This document shows positions 1 to 8,202 of a stretch of DNA of 13,573 nt, piece by piece (the first letter of the stretch is position 1; each line of letters starts with the position of its first letter). The notes beneath the pieces were generated by a model. That model was not told where the DNA came from and did not search any database. It saw only the letters and a list, made by a program, of their open reading frames with translations. The translations under genes were made by a program, and so were the position numbers. Source of the DNA: Echinostoma caproni. Its lineage: Eukaryota > Platyhelminthes > Trematoda > Plagiorchiida > Echinostomatidae. Location: the NCBI GenBank assembly GCA_900618425.1, contig UZAN01048056.1:3521-17093 (forward strand), given 5' to 3'.

Positions 1-392
1 TGTCTACATCCAACAGTTTAACTGAAGATCCTATTTACTACCACATACAGAGTATTCTGTCGACATTAGAAAATAAATGATCTAACCAATTAGTCGACAA
101 AAAGTCGATTGTATCGAACGGTTGGGTTGATCAATCCATTGCGGTGCAAGCCAGCTGATCGAAACCCTGTACTACCGCTTTTCGTCTCCGGATCATTGCA
201 TACATAAATATACACGGAAGAAATTAATGTCCATTTGCGAGAACAATAGTACTGTGCACTGCATGCGATACAAAAAGGATCATTGTAGCACATTACACAT
301 ACTAAAATGCACTAGAACTAAACTATACTATTGTAAGCAACTGGGTACAGTGTGAAAATGGCCAGGAAAACAAAATGCGGAACAACTGTTTC

Positions 393-413
393 ATATATAT
401 ATATATATATATA
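393..413. repeat. (AT)n microsatellite
   Basis: About ten uninterrupted AT dinucleotides in an otherwise unstructured AT-rich stretch. Confidence 0.95.
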
Positions 414-540
414 GTGTTAACGAAACTCACGCAACCTCACTCTCATTTTAGAAATCCATGTCCGTTTGTAATGTTATGATTATATATTGATGGTAAAGTG
501 CATTCATTCCTGGCTCCACATACATTAAGTACGTTCTTAG

Positions 541-570
541 CTCTCTTCTATCTCTTCTATCTATCTATCT
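541..570. repeat. TCTA-type tetranucleotide microsatellite
   Basis: Two TCTCTTCTA-like units are followed by four successive CTAT/CTAT-type tetranucleotides, giving a short pyrimidine-rich microsatellite. Confidence 0.8.
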
Positions 571-793
571 GAGATCTGCTTACATTTCAGTTAAAACTTT
601 GTACACTAGCCGTCACACTGGAGAAAATATAGAAGTATAAACAAATTCAATAGAGTGGTGTGTAAAAAAATAAATGTCTCTAGAGTTTGATTCATCCAAT
701 TAAAGATTGACGTAATCCGTTTGTAACTCGTTCCTTGTTGGTCCAGATGCTAGTCAGAAACGGTACAGTGGAGTTTTTATAAATGTTTATTCA

Positions 794-803
794 GGGGGGG
801 GGG
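794..803 (+). repeat. G10 homopolymer
   Basis: Ten consecutive G residues, which is notable in AT-rich surroundings. Its length is prone to sequencing error. Confidence 0.9.
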
Positions 804-2817
804 TAAGTACCGATAAGAGGAACGAGTGCTCGAGTGGGAGCGACAAGAAGATTGGTCAAAATGCAAAGGATGGGTGGGGTCGTTTGGAATCTTATTGGCA
901 AAGGTCAGTTTCATCAGAATGTTTATTAAGCTGAACACATCTAATCTAATTTGCTTACCTCTTTTGATTCACTATATGACAAATAAACCCGTGTTCTAGT
1001 TTCGATAAATTTAAAAATTATTTGGCTACCGACTATTCACACATTATCCCTCTAATACTGAAACAAATGAAAATATAATCCAATAAACATACAAGTTGAC
1101 TTCGAGGTTTACGGCTAGTTCAATAAGCATCTTTTAGTGTCACCATGCTCAAAACGGATGAAACATTCAGGAAATTTTGGCGTGTAATTGAAGTCTAGAG
1201 GCAACCTAATCGAGAAGTACATAACTGCGATAACCCAGTTATTGATTGATGCAAGTGCTTCGATTTGAACATAAGCTCAATTTGTTGCACAATCAATGGA
1301 ATTTATTCATCAAGGCATAAAACCAATCACGTCGAAACAAGACGATAGTTGAATTTGGTGGCAGCGGAGAAACGTTGCACACAACCAATTCAGAGAATGG
1401 CCCGCCGAGCGGATTAGCCGTATTTTCATCCCGCTATCGTATAACAAATAATGATTCAATCTGAAATGTAGCTGAGGTCACCTGGTATGAAGCCATTATT
1501 GAACGCTCAACAAAGCACTGCACGTATTGATTTGAGCAACAAATTCAAATCGCATCGCCCGTCCGTTTGGCATTGGGTTTTTCTCACTGCTGACGAACGA
1601 GTAATTCAGCAGACAAATACAGCTGATCCATTGATCGGGATTTCTAATGAATTTTGTTTTATCTGAGAAAATAAGTAATTATCCATCCCGCCTAATGAGT
1701 TGGAAAGAAAAGTAAATGTTAAACGCCTAGTTTTTGGTCTCCTGCACATACAGATGTAGATATCGCTACGTTTTATGCACTGATAAGGGCGGTTTCCGAT
1801 AACTGTCACCCTCAAAACGCATTCCTATTTTTCACAGTTCAATAATAGTAAATTTTGTTACTGATGCACAAAAAATCATTGTCAAAATCGAGAAGTAATA
1901 CATTTCATTGGTATTAAACTAACAGAAGCAAAGACAGGTGTATAGTATTAAAAAAGATATTCTAAGTAAAATCCGAATTCGTCATTCGCGTTCGGCGTCG
2001 TGCGTATCAAGCTCCAGTTCAAACGAGGCTTTCAGCCAACTGCAAAATCATGTAGACGGGAAATCAGTTCTAAACTATGTAGTTCTTTTGAAAATGTACG
2101 TTCAAGCAATGTGAAAGAACAGAACACCGGGCTGCAGTTGCATCAACTTTGGCCTATGTTAATTTTTCCACAAACTTGTCAATAGTAATAATCTCCGGAA
2201 TGTGACAGTTTATAATTGATCGGTTCACTACGTCCATATGAATCAATCAATCAAAAGTTTTCGTGTGACTATCGAAGGAATGATAACAAGTGTTGAAAGC
2301 TCACGCCTCTTATGAAATCCTGGAGAACCGAACGGATGAAGTCAAAATGCAGACATATTGTATGTGATCACATTTGATCCCGAGAAATTTGTGTATGTCA
2401 CGGAATTTAAGGGATAAACAGCTAACATCATTTGCAGATGAGTTGATACAAGCGTTGGTATTGCGACTCTCAACCAGCGAACAAAACTGAAGCCTTTTGG
2501 GGAAATTGGTAAACAATATGTTATATTCAACTCGTTGAAAATACGTATTGCCTAGGGCGAGTACGACAGTTAAATGGAAGATCAATAAACTCCCGAAAGT
2601 TTTCTCAGGGGAGAACAGGATAACAACAAATAGTCGGTAAAGTAACTTCCTTCAACCTCGAAGTTGATTGATTTTGGTCATGCAAACATCAAGACTTAAG
2701 GAACTTTGACAATTTATTCATGCCAGTTACCACAAAACGTTTGTTATTTCAAGAGTGTATCCAGCAGTAGTGAGATCTCATTACCCAACGGATGGCATTT
2801 TAAAATCCGATTTTTAA

Positions 2818-2990
2818 GTGGTTATGGTCAATAGATTGGCATCAAAGAGGGCTGTGAGTTCGAACCCCCCCCCAACCATCGCGCATTTTTTCTGCTCTTT
2901 GTCTTTGTATTTGCATCATCCAATTCCTGAACGTTCCGTGGGAATTTGTGTATCATCCAATCAATAGAAAAATAAGTGAAAAACAGTTAC
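2818..2990 (+). mobile_element. tRNA-derived SINE, copy 1
   Basis: The tRNA-like head spans about 2818-2879. An A-box-like TGGTCAATAGATTGG sits at 2825-2839 and a near-perfect B box AGTTCGAACCC at 2857-2867. The ends can pair as an acceptor-like stem (TGGTT at 2819-2823 with AACCA at 2874-2878). The body ends with TTCCTGAA, then TTTGTGTAT, CAAT and an A-rich tail at 2964-2990. The same order of motifs closes the copy at 4231-4421, so the two appear to belong to one family. The B box runs into a C9 stretch, a likely decay feature. Exact ends are uncertain and no target-site duplication was identified. Confidence 0.6.
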
Positions 2991-3329
2991 TGATATTACC
3001 TGAGAGAATTGCGGGGTGGGATTTCATTTTTTATCATTAGTTGAATTGTATCATTGGCAGGGATAACAAAGGTTTTAGGCTTTGACCAGTTGTTTCCAAT
3101 TGACTGAGTCTGATTAGCAGTTCCAATCAATAGTCCCTACAGGGGAGTGAACATGGAGCGTCACAGGTGCAACAAGAGCATTTTCCTCACCTATCGGAAT
3201 GTTTCCGACTCAGTCCTCCGCTTGGAACTGAGTGCTGAATCGCATCGGGTGTGACGTCTACATTGAACCCGTACAGATGGTTTGCGTTTTCTCTTATATT
3301 GGGAAAATGAAAACCGGTTTCATCAGTTG

Positions 3330-3395
3330 CCTGATGGCCAAATAAATAGCACACTTGTACTCTATGTGCCAGGATCCTTGTTTGATTCCCATGAG
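3330..3395 (+). mobile_element. Possible degenerate tRNA-like SINE head
   Basis: CCTGATGG at 3330-3337 pairs with CCATGAGG at 3388-3395 (7 of 8 positions). It encloses an A-box-like TGGCCAAATAAATAGC (3335-3350) and a B-box-like TGTTTGATTCC (3379-3389), an arrangement like that of the copy at 4231. No clear SINE body or A-rich tail follows. It could be a truncated SINE or a chance resemblance. Confidence 0.35.
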
Positions 3396-4165
3396 GATAT
3401 GTACAGTTTATGCGACTCAATTTACTGTTTAATTACGCAACACACATTGAAATTGACCATATTTATGCATTTTCTATTCCACGGTTATGTCCTATCGGCA
3501 TGAGACCGATTGTGGAATTTTTCAAAGGGTATTCCTTCACGCTATTGGCACGCTTGCGTTTGTGATAAAACCCCGAAATTGAATAGCATTAACGCATAAC
3601 ACTCTCATCCCGTGAACGCTTCAAAAAGTTTAGCAATAACTGGGGAAATTGTGTGCTACATCTGATAGTGTGTTAGCTGCTGCCAGGAAATCGAAAAGTG
3701 GAAAATCATACATCTAAGTATACGTTTTATTGGAGGTTCCATAGAACCAGCACAATAGCAGAAAAAAGATAGTGAAATGACATACAATATATATAAATAG
3801 AATATATAATGTAATCGGTTCAGGGAGCAGTAGTGAGATTAGAGGTAAACAACTGAGTAAAGAGGAAATTATTACCCATTATATTTCATCGTCTAACCGG
3901 GAACAAAATTCGTCCATTTACAATTTTTCGCTGGACAATTTGATTTGCGTAAACCTCCATGTTCGGTTGAATCACGACCAGAGTGAAAACCAGTGGCTCA
4001 TATCGATGTTGTTTGTGGTCCTATCAACCTAGGATCCCTATCATCAGACCGCTCGAACCCTGTTCATGCTGAGCTGAAAAAGCCTGTAAAGTTTAGCACT
4101 TCCGTTCTCCATGATTGTTTAAATGATCTTACGAAGTTCGCAATCGAAACAGTGAGTCCGTCTTC

Positions 4166-4185
4166 TGTGTGTGTGTGTGTGTGTG
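4166..4185. repeat. (TG)10 microsatellite
   Basis: Ten TG dinucleotides, lying about 45 bp before the SINE at 4231. Confidence 0.95.
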
Positions 4186-4230
4186 ATATGTTCCTGCCCA
4201 TTCATCGAATTGATTGATCATAGAACAATC

Positions 4231-4421
4231 GGTGGTGGCCCTTTGGTAAGGTCACCAATTGTCATCCCGAAGGGCTTGTGTTTGAATCCAGCCACCACCG
4301 CCTGTCTTGCCCCGTGATGTGTGTGTGTGTTGTATGACAGACCTTTGATTGACTGCTTCTCCCTTCCTGAAGATTGGATCTTTGTATACTCAATAAAAGG
4401 AAGTAAAAAAATAATGAAAAA
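4231..4421 (+). mobile_element. tRNA-derived SINE, copy 2
   Basis: The head, 4231-4299, is bounded by a perfect 9-bp acceptor-like pairing: GGTGGTGGC (4231-4239) with GCCACCACC (4291-4299). The A box is TGGCCCTTTGG (4236-4246). The B box is TGTTTGAATCC (4279-4289), 9 of 11 against the consensus. A body with a short GT repeat follows, then TTCCTGAAGATTGG, TTTGTATACTCAATAAA and an A-rich tail to about 4421. The minus-strand element at 12298-12463 matches through head, GT-rich middle and tail, and 2818-2990 matches in head layout and tail. This supports a dispersed family transcribed by RNA polymerase III and copied in trans by a LINE. The mobilising LINE is not identifiable here. Confidence 0.75.
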
Positions 4422-4611
4422 GGTTCTGTTTTCCATATGGTGGATGGTGGTTGCGATCAGGCCCAAGTAGGTCAGCATCCCATCTGACATCCGATTCCAT
4501 CGCATTCAACCAGATTTACGCCCTTTGGTGTTTCCCATGGAAAACATGGGCTACACACGTCGTTCCCCCAAGGCATTGGTTGTAACCCTTGTTTCCGAAA
4601 GGGAAAAAGAA

Positions 4612-4800
4612 ACATTTGTTTTTTATTTGAATGCAATAGAAATGTTTGCGATGACGGACAAAAAGCACGGGACAGCTGTTTCGTCCTGTTTGGGACTCGT
4701 CAGTGGGGTCTACTTTTCTGTCCATGTCAGGACTTGAACCGCAAACACTAAGGGTCGGGACTTAGAACCCCTACACCTGAGCTAAACGGTCCACGGTGCC
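4612..4800 (-). mobile_element. Hammerhead-bearing SINE-like element, minus strand
   Basis: Read on the minus strand, a tRNA-like head comes first. Its A box TAGCTCAGGTGTAGGG lies at about 4768-4784, followed by a hairpin with a 7-nt anticodon-like loop. The B box GGTTCAAGTCC (4730-4740) matches the Pol III consensus. The hammerhead ribozyme at 4655-4725 follows directly, then a tail ending in GCATTCAAAT and an A-rich stretch. A Pol III head followed by a hammerhead is the architecture of the schistosome Smalpha retroposon family. Boundaries are approximate: the 3' end is placed where similarity to the neighbouring plus-strand copy stops. Confidence 0.7.
4655..4725 (-). ncRNA. Hammerhead ribozyme, type I-like
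   Basis: The minus strand reads CTGACGA (4697-4703), then stem II GTCC/GGAC (4693-4696 with 4683-4686) closed by a 6-nt loop, then GAAA (4679-4682). These are all the invariant core nucleotides of a hammerhead. Stem III would be ACAG/CTGU, too short to hold a loop, as in animal type I hammerheads thought to act as dimers. The cleavage-site triplet is GTC, with scission expected after the C at 4671. Distal stem I can form (GGACA with TGTCC), but the pairs next to the core are mismatched (CCCCA against CCGTG), so activity in cis is doubtful. Confidence 0.8.
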
Positions 4801-4990
4801 TCGATGGTGCGTCAGTGGTGCCTCTGGATCATCAAATTGATTGAGCCATTCACACAAGGTGATAACCGTCGACCGTGCATGATAGGGACACAAAACATAC
4901 ACACTGCTGATGAGTCCCAACTAGGACGAAACAGCAATCTCGTGCTCTTTGTCGGTCATTGCAAACATTTCCTTCGCATTCAAATGCATT
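4801..4990 (+). mobile_element. Hammerhead-bearing SINE-like element, plus strand
   Basis: This is a second copy in opposite orientation, head to head with the element at 4612-4800. The ribozyme core and about 55 bp downstream, from GTGCTCTTTGTC through GCATTCAAAT, match the minus-strand copy closely. The tRNA-like head is poorly preserved: only a TGCGTCAGTGG A-box-like string (4807-4817) and a very weak B-box region near 4868-4878 can be suggested. N bases at 4996-4997 fall just after the conserved tail. Confidence 0.6.
4886..4955 (+). ncRNA. Hammerhead ribozyme, type I-like, stem III damaged
   Basis: CTGATGA (4907-4913), stem II GTCC/GGAC (4914-4917 with 4924-4927, loop CAACTA) and GAAA (4928-4931) make a complete core. 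The 29-nt core differs at only three positions from the minus-strand copy. Proximal stem I is better kept here (CACTG with TCGTG, four of five pairs). Stem III has mutated from a CAGCTG-type sequence to CAGCAA, leaving only the A15.1-U16.1 pair next to the putative cleavage triplet ATC (4937-4939). The core is certain as a sequence motif. Catalysis is not implied. Confidence 0.8.
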
Positions 4991-5100
4991 TTCCTNNCGA
5001 TCTATCAAGGAGTGAAACTCATACCCGGGAGCATCAAGAGTACCTGATCCATTTGAACAATCGAATGGAATAATCCAAGCTCGATAATCTAAAATTGTTT

Positions 5101-5122
5101 ATTTTTCACATTTGTGAAAAAT
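5101..5122. repeat. Short perfect inverted repeat
   Basis: ATTTTTCACA (5101-5110) and TGTGAAAAAT (5113-5122) are exact reverse complements separated by TT. No function can be assigned. Confidence 0.85.
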
Positions 5123-6084
5123 GTCCACATTTCTATGGGACTTACTTTTCTATACTGATCATCAGAAAATACTGTGTAATAAGAAATTTAAAATGAATAG
5201 TCACGATTTAAAAGATTGATTACACTGCTGAGAATGGATTTCAAATCATTTTCAGACCAATTTTATTATTTGGTCTAGTTAAACAACTGAACAGCGAACT
5301 GGTTTTTGCCTAGGAACACGAAAATTCAATATAAGCAAGTGAAAAACTGAATATTTCAAATCCATACAACCGCAATAACATACGAGGAGCATTCAACAAG
5401 CTGTATCATGGCAACCACTGAAAATGGTTATCTTTTTGCTCTCTGCATTTCAAATTCTTTTCGCGATGCAATGAATCACACCGTTATTGAGAATAACATT
5501 CGTAGAATTAAATACCCCGCCCAGTGAAATTTGGAGACCCTTTGTGGTCATTCACTCCGCCCTTCTCAGATCGATTCGCCAGTGCAAGCACCTTTACTCA
5601 AGCCATTCTCTATTGGAAATTAGATGGGGCCAGTGACAAGGCAATCCTCTCCAAGCAACTGATCTTTCACTATACATAGAGGTATACGACTAACGCGATA
5701 ATAAAAAAGCTGTTCAAATGGTTGACCTGAAGTACAAAGAACAGACAAATTTCTCTATCTGCAACATTTCTAAAACCAATCGTGCTTTCGTACGACTCCG
5801 TGCCTAATAAACCAAAGCTGCGGCGAAGTGAATAATTTTGCACGGAATTATTTTCTACAAACCATCTGGGAGTAGAATTCCCTTCGCTTTGTTGGGAACA
5901 CCTGTCATCGAGGACTCGTTTGTAGAGGACTTGAAAGGTTTTCTTTTTTTCTGTTTTGAGCAAAGCACATCACGAAATAAAGAGGAAGAGATTTTCGTGA
6001 AACGGATACCCTGATCTATCGTCTTGTCGTTCCCATCTGTTCACACGCTCCTCATTTCGTTAGCTACCTCTCGCATTAACAGTT
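5123..6084. other. Gene-empty stretch
   Basis: Short minus-strand frames such as 5670-5963 show no recognisable domain. ACGAGGAGCATTCAAC at about 5383 faintly recalls the end of a mariner-type transposon, but no partner terminus or transposase was found. Nothing else is supported. Confidence 0.5.
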
Positions 6085-6577
6085 ATAAAAATTTGAACAG
6101 GCAAGTGAAAAGACAAACACTGTCAGAGTAATTCCTTTCGTATACATTCATCGGTCGCGTATTTATCACATTGAACAAGATCGACAAATGATGCGACTTA
6201 AGAAATCTAGTCATTATAAGCCGCGTGTGTGTGTGTGTATGCGATGCACGTGATTGTTTACAACCAGGGAAGACCGAGGGTAAAGGTCATACGCTTTTGC
6301 ACACAGTGTGGGTTTGCTGTGAGCGATCGACAATGTCTCGAGTATCCTTAGTCGGTGTTTATCTCGATGGCGTAACAAAACCGAGAACGCGTTCGCAAGA
6401 TCATTGTAACCAATCAAGTGCATCACACACACAAACACGGTTAAATATAACTAGATTTCTTAATTCGCTTCAATAATCTATCTTGTTCCATGTTATATGT
6501 ACGCGACCGATGAGAGTATACGAAACGAATTCTTCTCACAGCGTTTGTCTTCTAACTTAACTGTGCAAATTTGTTAC
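6085..6577. repeat. Large imperfect inverted repeat
   Basis: The left arm, about 6085-6255, is the reverse complement of about 6408-6577. A gapless comparison over roughly 127 positions (left 6111-6237) gives close to 77% identity by eye. It includes exact blocks TTTCGTATAC, CATCGGTCGCGTA, GAACAAGAT and AAGAAATCTAG, and a GT repeat facing a CA repeat. About 150 bp separate the arms, which would fold as a long hairpin. It could be a foldback or MITE-type element, two diverged element copies in inverted orientation, or a source of hairpin RNA. No transposase or target-site duplication was seen. Confidence 0.8.
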
Positions 6578-6728
6578 GGGATTTAAATGTTTCAGTTATA
6601 AAATTTCCCCCGTAACCTACCTGGCCCGATTCCCAACAGAAAAGGAACAGGTCGCAAGTGAATAACGTCAAAAGTTTTGTTCATGAAATAAATATCAGCG
6701 ACGTTCCTTATTTTTCGTGTTATATTTC

Positions 6729-6755
6729 ATTATTATTATTATTATTATTATTATA
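6729..6755. repeat. (ATT)n microsatellite flanked by a 12-bp direct repeat
   Basis: About eight ATT units lie between two identical TTATATTTCATT copies (6720-6731 and 6751-6762). Confidence 0.9.
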
Positions 6756-7719
6756 TTTCATTCCGCATGACGAATAATGTACTCTTCTTAGTGAAACGTG
6801 CTTACACAGTTTAAACAAACACAATTGCTAGTATATAAGAAGACGTAGAATCAGTATGCTCGACTCATAGAGACGCCGAATTTTTGAATGCACTTGAAAA
6901 CTCTCCATATATGTGTGAGCATATATATTATAAGCATATATTTCATACAGTGGAGAATGAATGCAATTTTTGGTGTGTTCAAGGTGGTGACATGATAAGT
7001 TTTTGGTCAGATTCTCCAACTTTCCAACAAAGTTTCTTGAATCAATGAAAATCACATGTGCTCTGTGCGAGAAAATGTTATGTACAACAATTTGTTGCAC
7101 TATTTCACGCGGCCTCGGTGAAACACGTGTGAGCGCGCATAAACAAACACGCTTCCCGAAATGGTTTCTCAGCAATTTCAATCTCTTTTTCTTATTTCAT
7201 CTCTTACTCACTCGCAGACCGCTCCCCCCCCACCCCGCCGTGATCGATCCTGAGAGCACACAGAGAACTAGAAGTGAATTTCTCTCCCTAATACAACTCG
7301 GATTGTTCGGCCTTGTGAATGAGCTGGTCTCCTGGTTGATCAACCGAGGGAAGCATACCAAGTGACTGGTGGAGATCACTGAGGACACTGGGAAATTGTT
7401 GTTCAACATGTGTTGAATTGTGTTGATGTGTTGATAGCCTTATTTGTGTTGGTAGTTGAACTGTTCGTAGTAGAATTGTCAGCAAAATTGTCGATTCAGT
7501 GCGATTGTGGAAAATTACGATTTTCCTCATGTTGATCTCAAAACTGTTAACTATTTAAATAAATATTAAGCTATCTACTATTGTTGCAAAGATGGGGAAC
7601 TGGACACACACACGAGTACGTCTTGCTGTCCTTCGCCCGTATGTGTGTGTGCATTGTGAGGAGTAATGGGGCAGGACAAATGCATTAGTTGGTGCTGGCG
7701 CGTGGTGGTGTTGTCTTGT

Positions 7720-7892
7720 CCGTGCGTGCGTGTGTGCGTGTGTGCGTATGTGCGTGCGCGTACGTCTGTCCGGTGCATTCCGGCATCGCACGCATGAACC
7801 AAATGCACTGAACTGGCCAAATTGTTGGCTGAGTTTGCACTGGCAGGTACGCACTCACACACACACACACGCACTCGCATACACACACAGAC
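7720..7892. repeat. GT-rich tract followed by CA-rich tract
   Basis: 7720-7765 is made of TGTG and TGCG units. 7849-7892 is made of CACA and CGCA units. The two are roughly reverse-complementary and lie about 83 bp apart, so the region can form a hairpin. The alternating purine-pyrimidine runs are also typical Z-DNA formers. Several open frames cross this region on both strands, but their His/Thr/Cys/Val-rich translations are products of the dinucleotide repeat. CA-rich sequence continues in patches to about 8072. It sits within 500 bp upstream of the receptor start codon. Confidence 0.85.
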
Positions 7893-7936
7893 ACAAAGAG
7901 AGAGACAGGTGCAACCGATCTCGATGATTGGGCCGG

Positions 7937-7975
7937 CACGTGTCAGGCAGAAAGCGCATGCGGATACTTATATAA
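7937..7975 (+). promoter_or_regulatory. Candidate core promoter of the receptor gene
   Basis: TATATAA at 7969-7975 lies 228 bp upstream of the start codon and is preceded by an E-box CACGTG at 7937-7942. Initiation around 8000 would leave a 5' UTR of about 200 nt. Such motifs occur by chance, and many flatworm genes have unannotated upstream non-coding exons, so this is only a suggestion. Confidence 0.3.
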
Positions 7976-8091
7976 TCCGACCTCGACCGGATTCGCATCT
8001 CAGCTGTTCGAACTCTGTTCATACCAGCACGTATACACGGCCGCACGTACACAAACACACACTCACGTATACACGCCGGCTCAATTCCAAA

Positions 8092-8113
8092 TACAGTACA
8101 AGTACAGTACAAG
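8092..8113 (+). repeat. 11-bp tandem duplication
   Basis: TACAGTACAAG is repeated exactly twice in tandem, about 90 bp before the receptor start codon. Confidence 0.9.
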
Positions 8114-8202
8114 TTTCCTGTGCACCAGGAATGCTTCCCACATTTTCACTGACTACAATCGTCAACTGATTATCGAGTATAGGCTACATCGAACACTGTA
8201 GC

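Larger units (their letters stand above)
1..2817. other. Gene-empty AT-rich region
   Basis: No open frame here has a recognisable domain, coherent hydrophobic pattern or length above about 90 codons. The short frames at 90-293 (-), 1606-1815 (-), 2000-2185 (+) and 2310-2585 (-) have biased, low-information translations and no convincing splice-site framing. Simple repeats are listed separately. It is best read as intergenic or intronic DNA, possibly with unrecognisably old transposon debris. Confidence 0.6.

Noticed and set aside
1588..1610. CTGACGA resembling a hammerhead core (plus strand)
   Set aside because: The following sequence does not form stem II and lacks GAAA.
5380..5640. Mariner-like terminal sequence ACGAGGAGCATTCAAC
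   Set aside because: There is only a short resemblance, with no matching opposite end and no transposase remnant.
6828..7181. A 117-codon minus-strand frame
   Set aside because: It is tyrosine/isoleucine-rich because of TATA-like DNA, with no recognisable domain or splice framing.
7003..7409. A 120-codon plus-strand frame and overlapping minus-strand frames
   Set aside because: The translations show no domain or consistent hydrophobic pattern, and several frames overlap on both strands, so chance is likelier than a gene.
7555..8169. Several 65-115 codon frames on both strands rich in His, Thr, Cys and Val
   Set aside because: They are produced by the GT and CA dinucleotide repeats.
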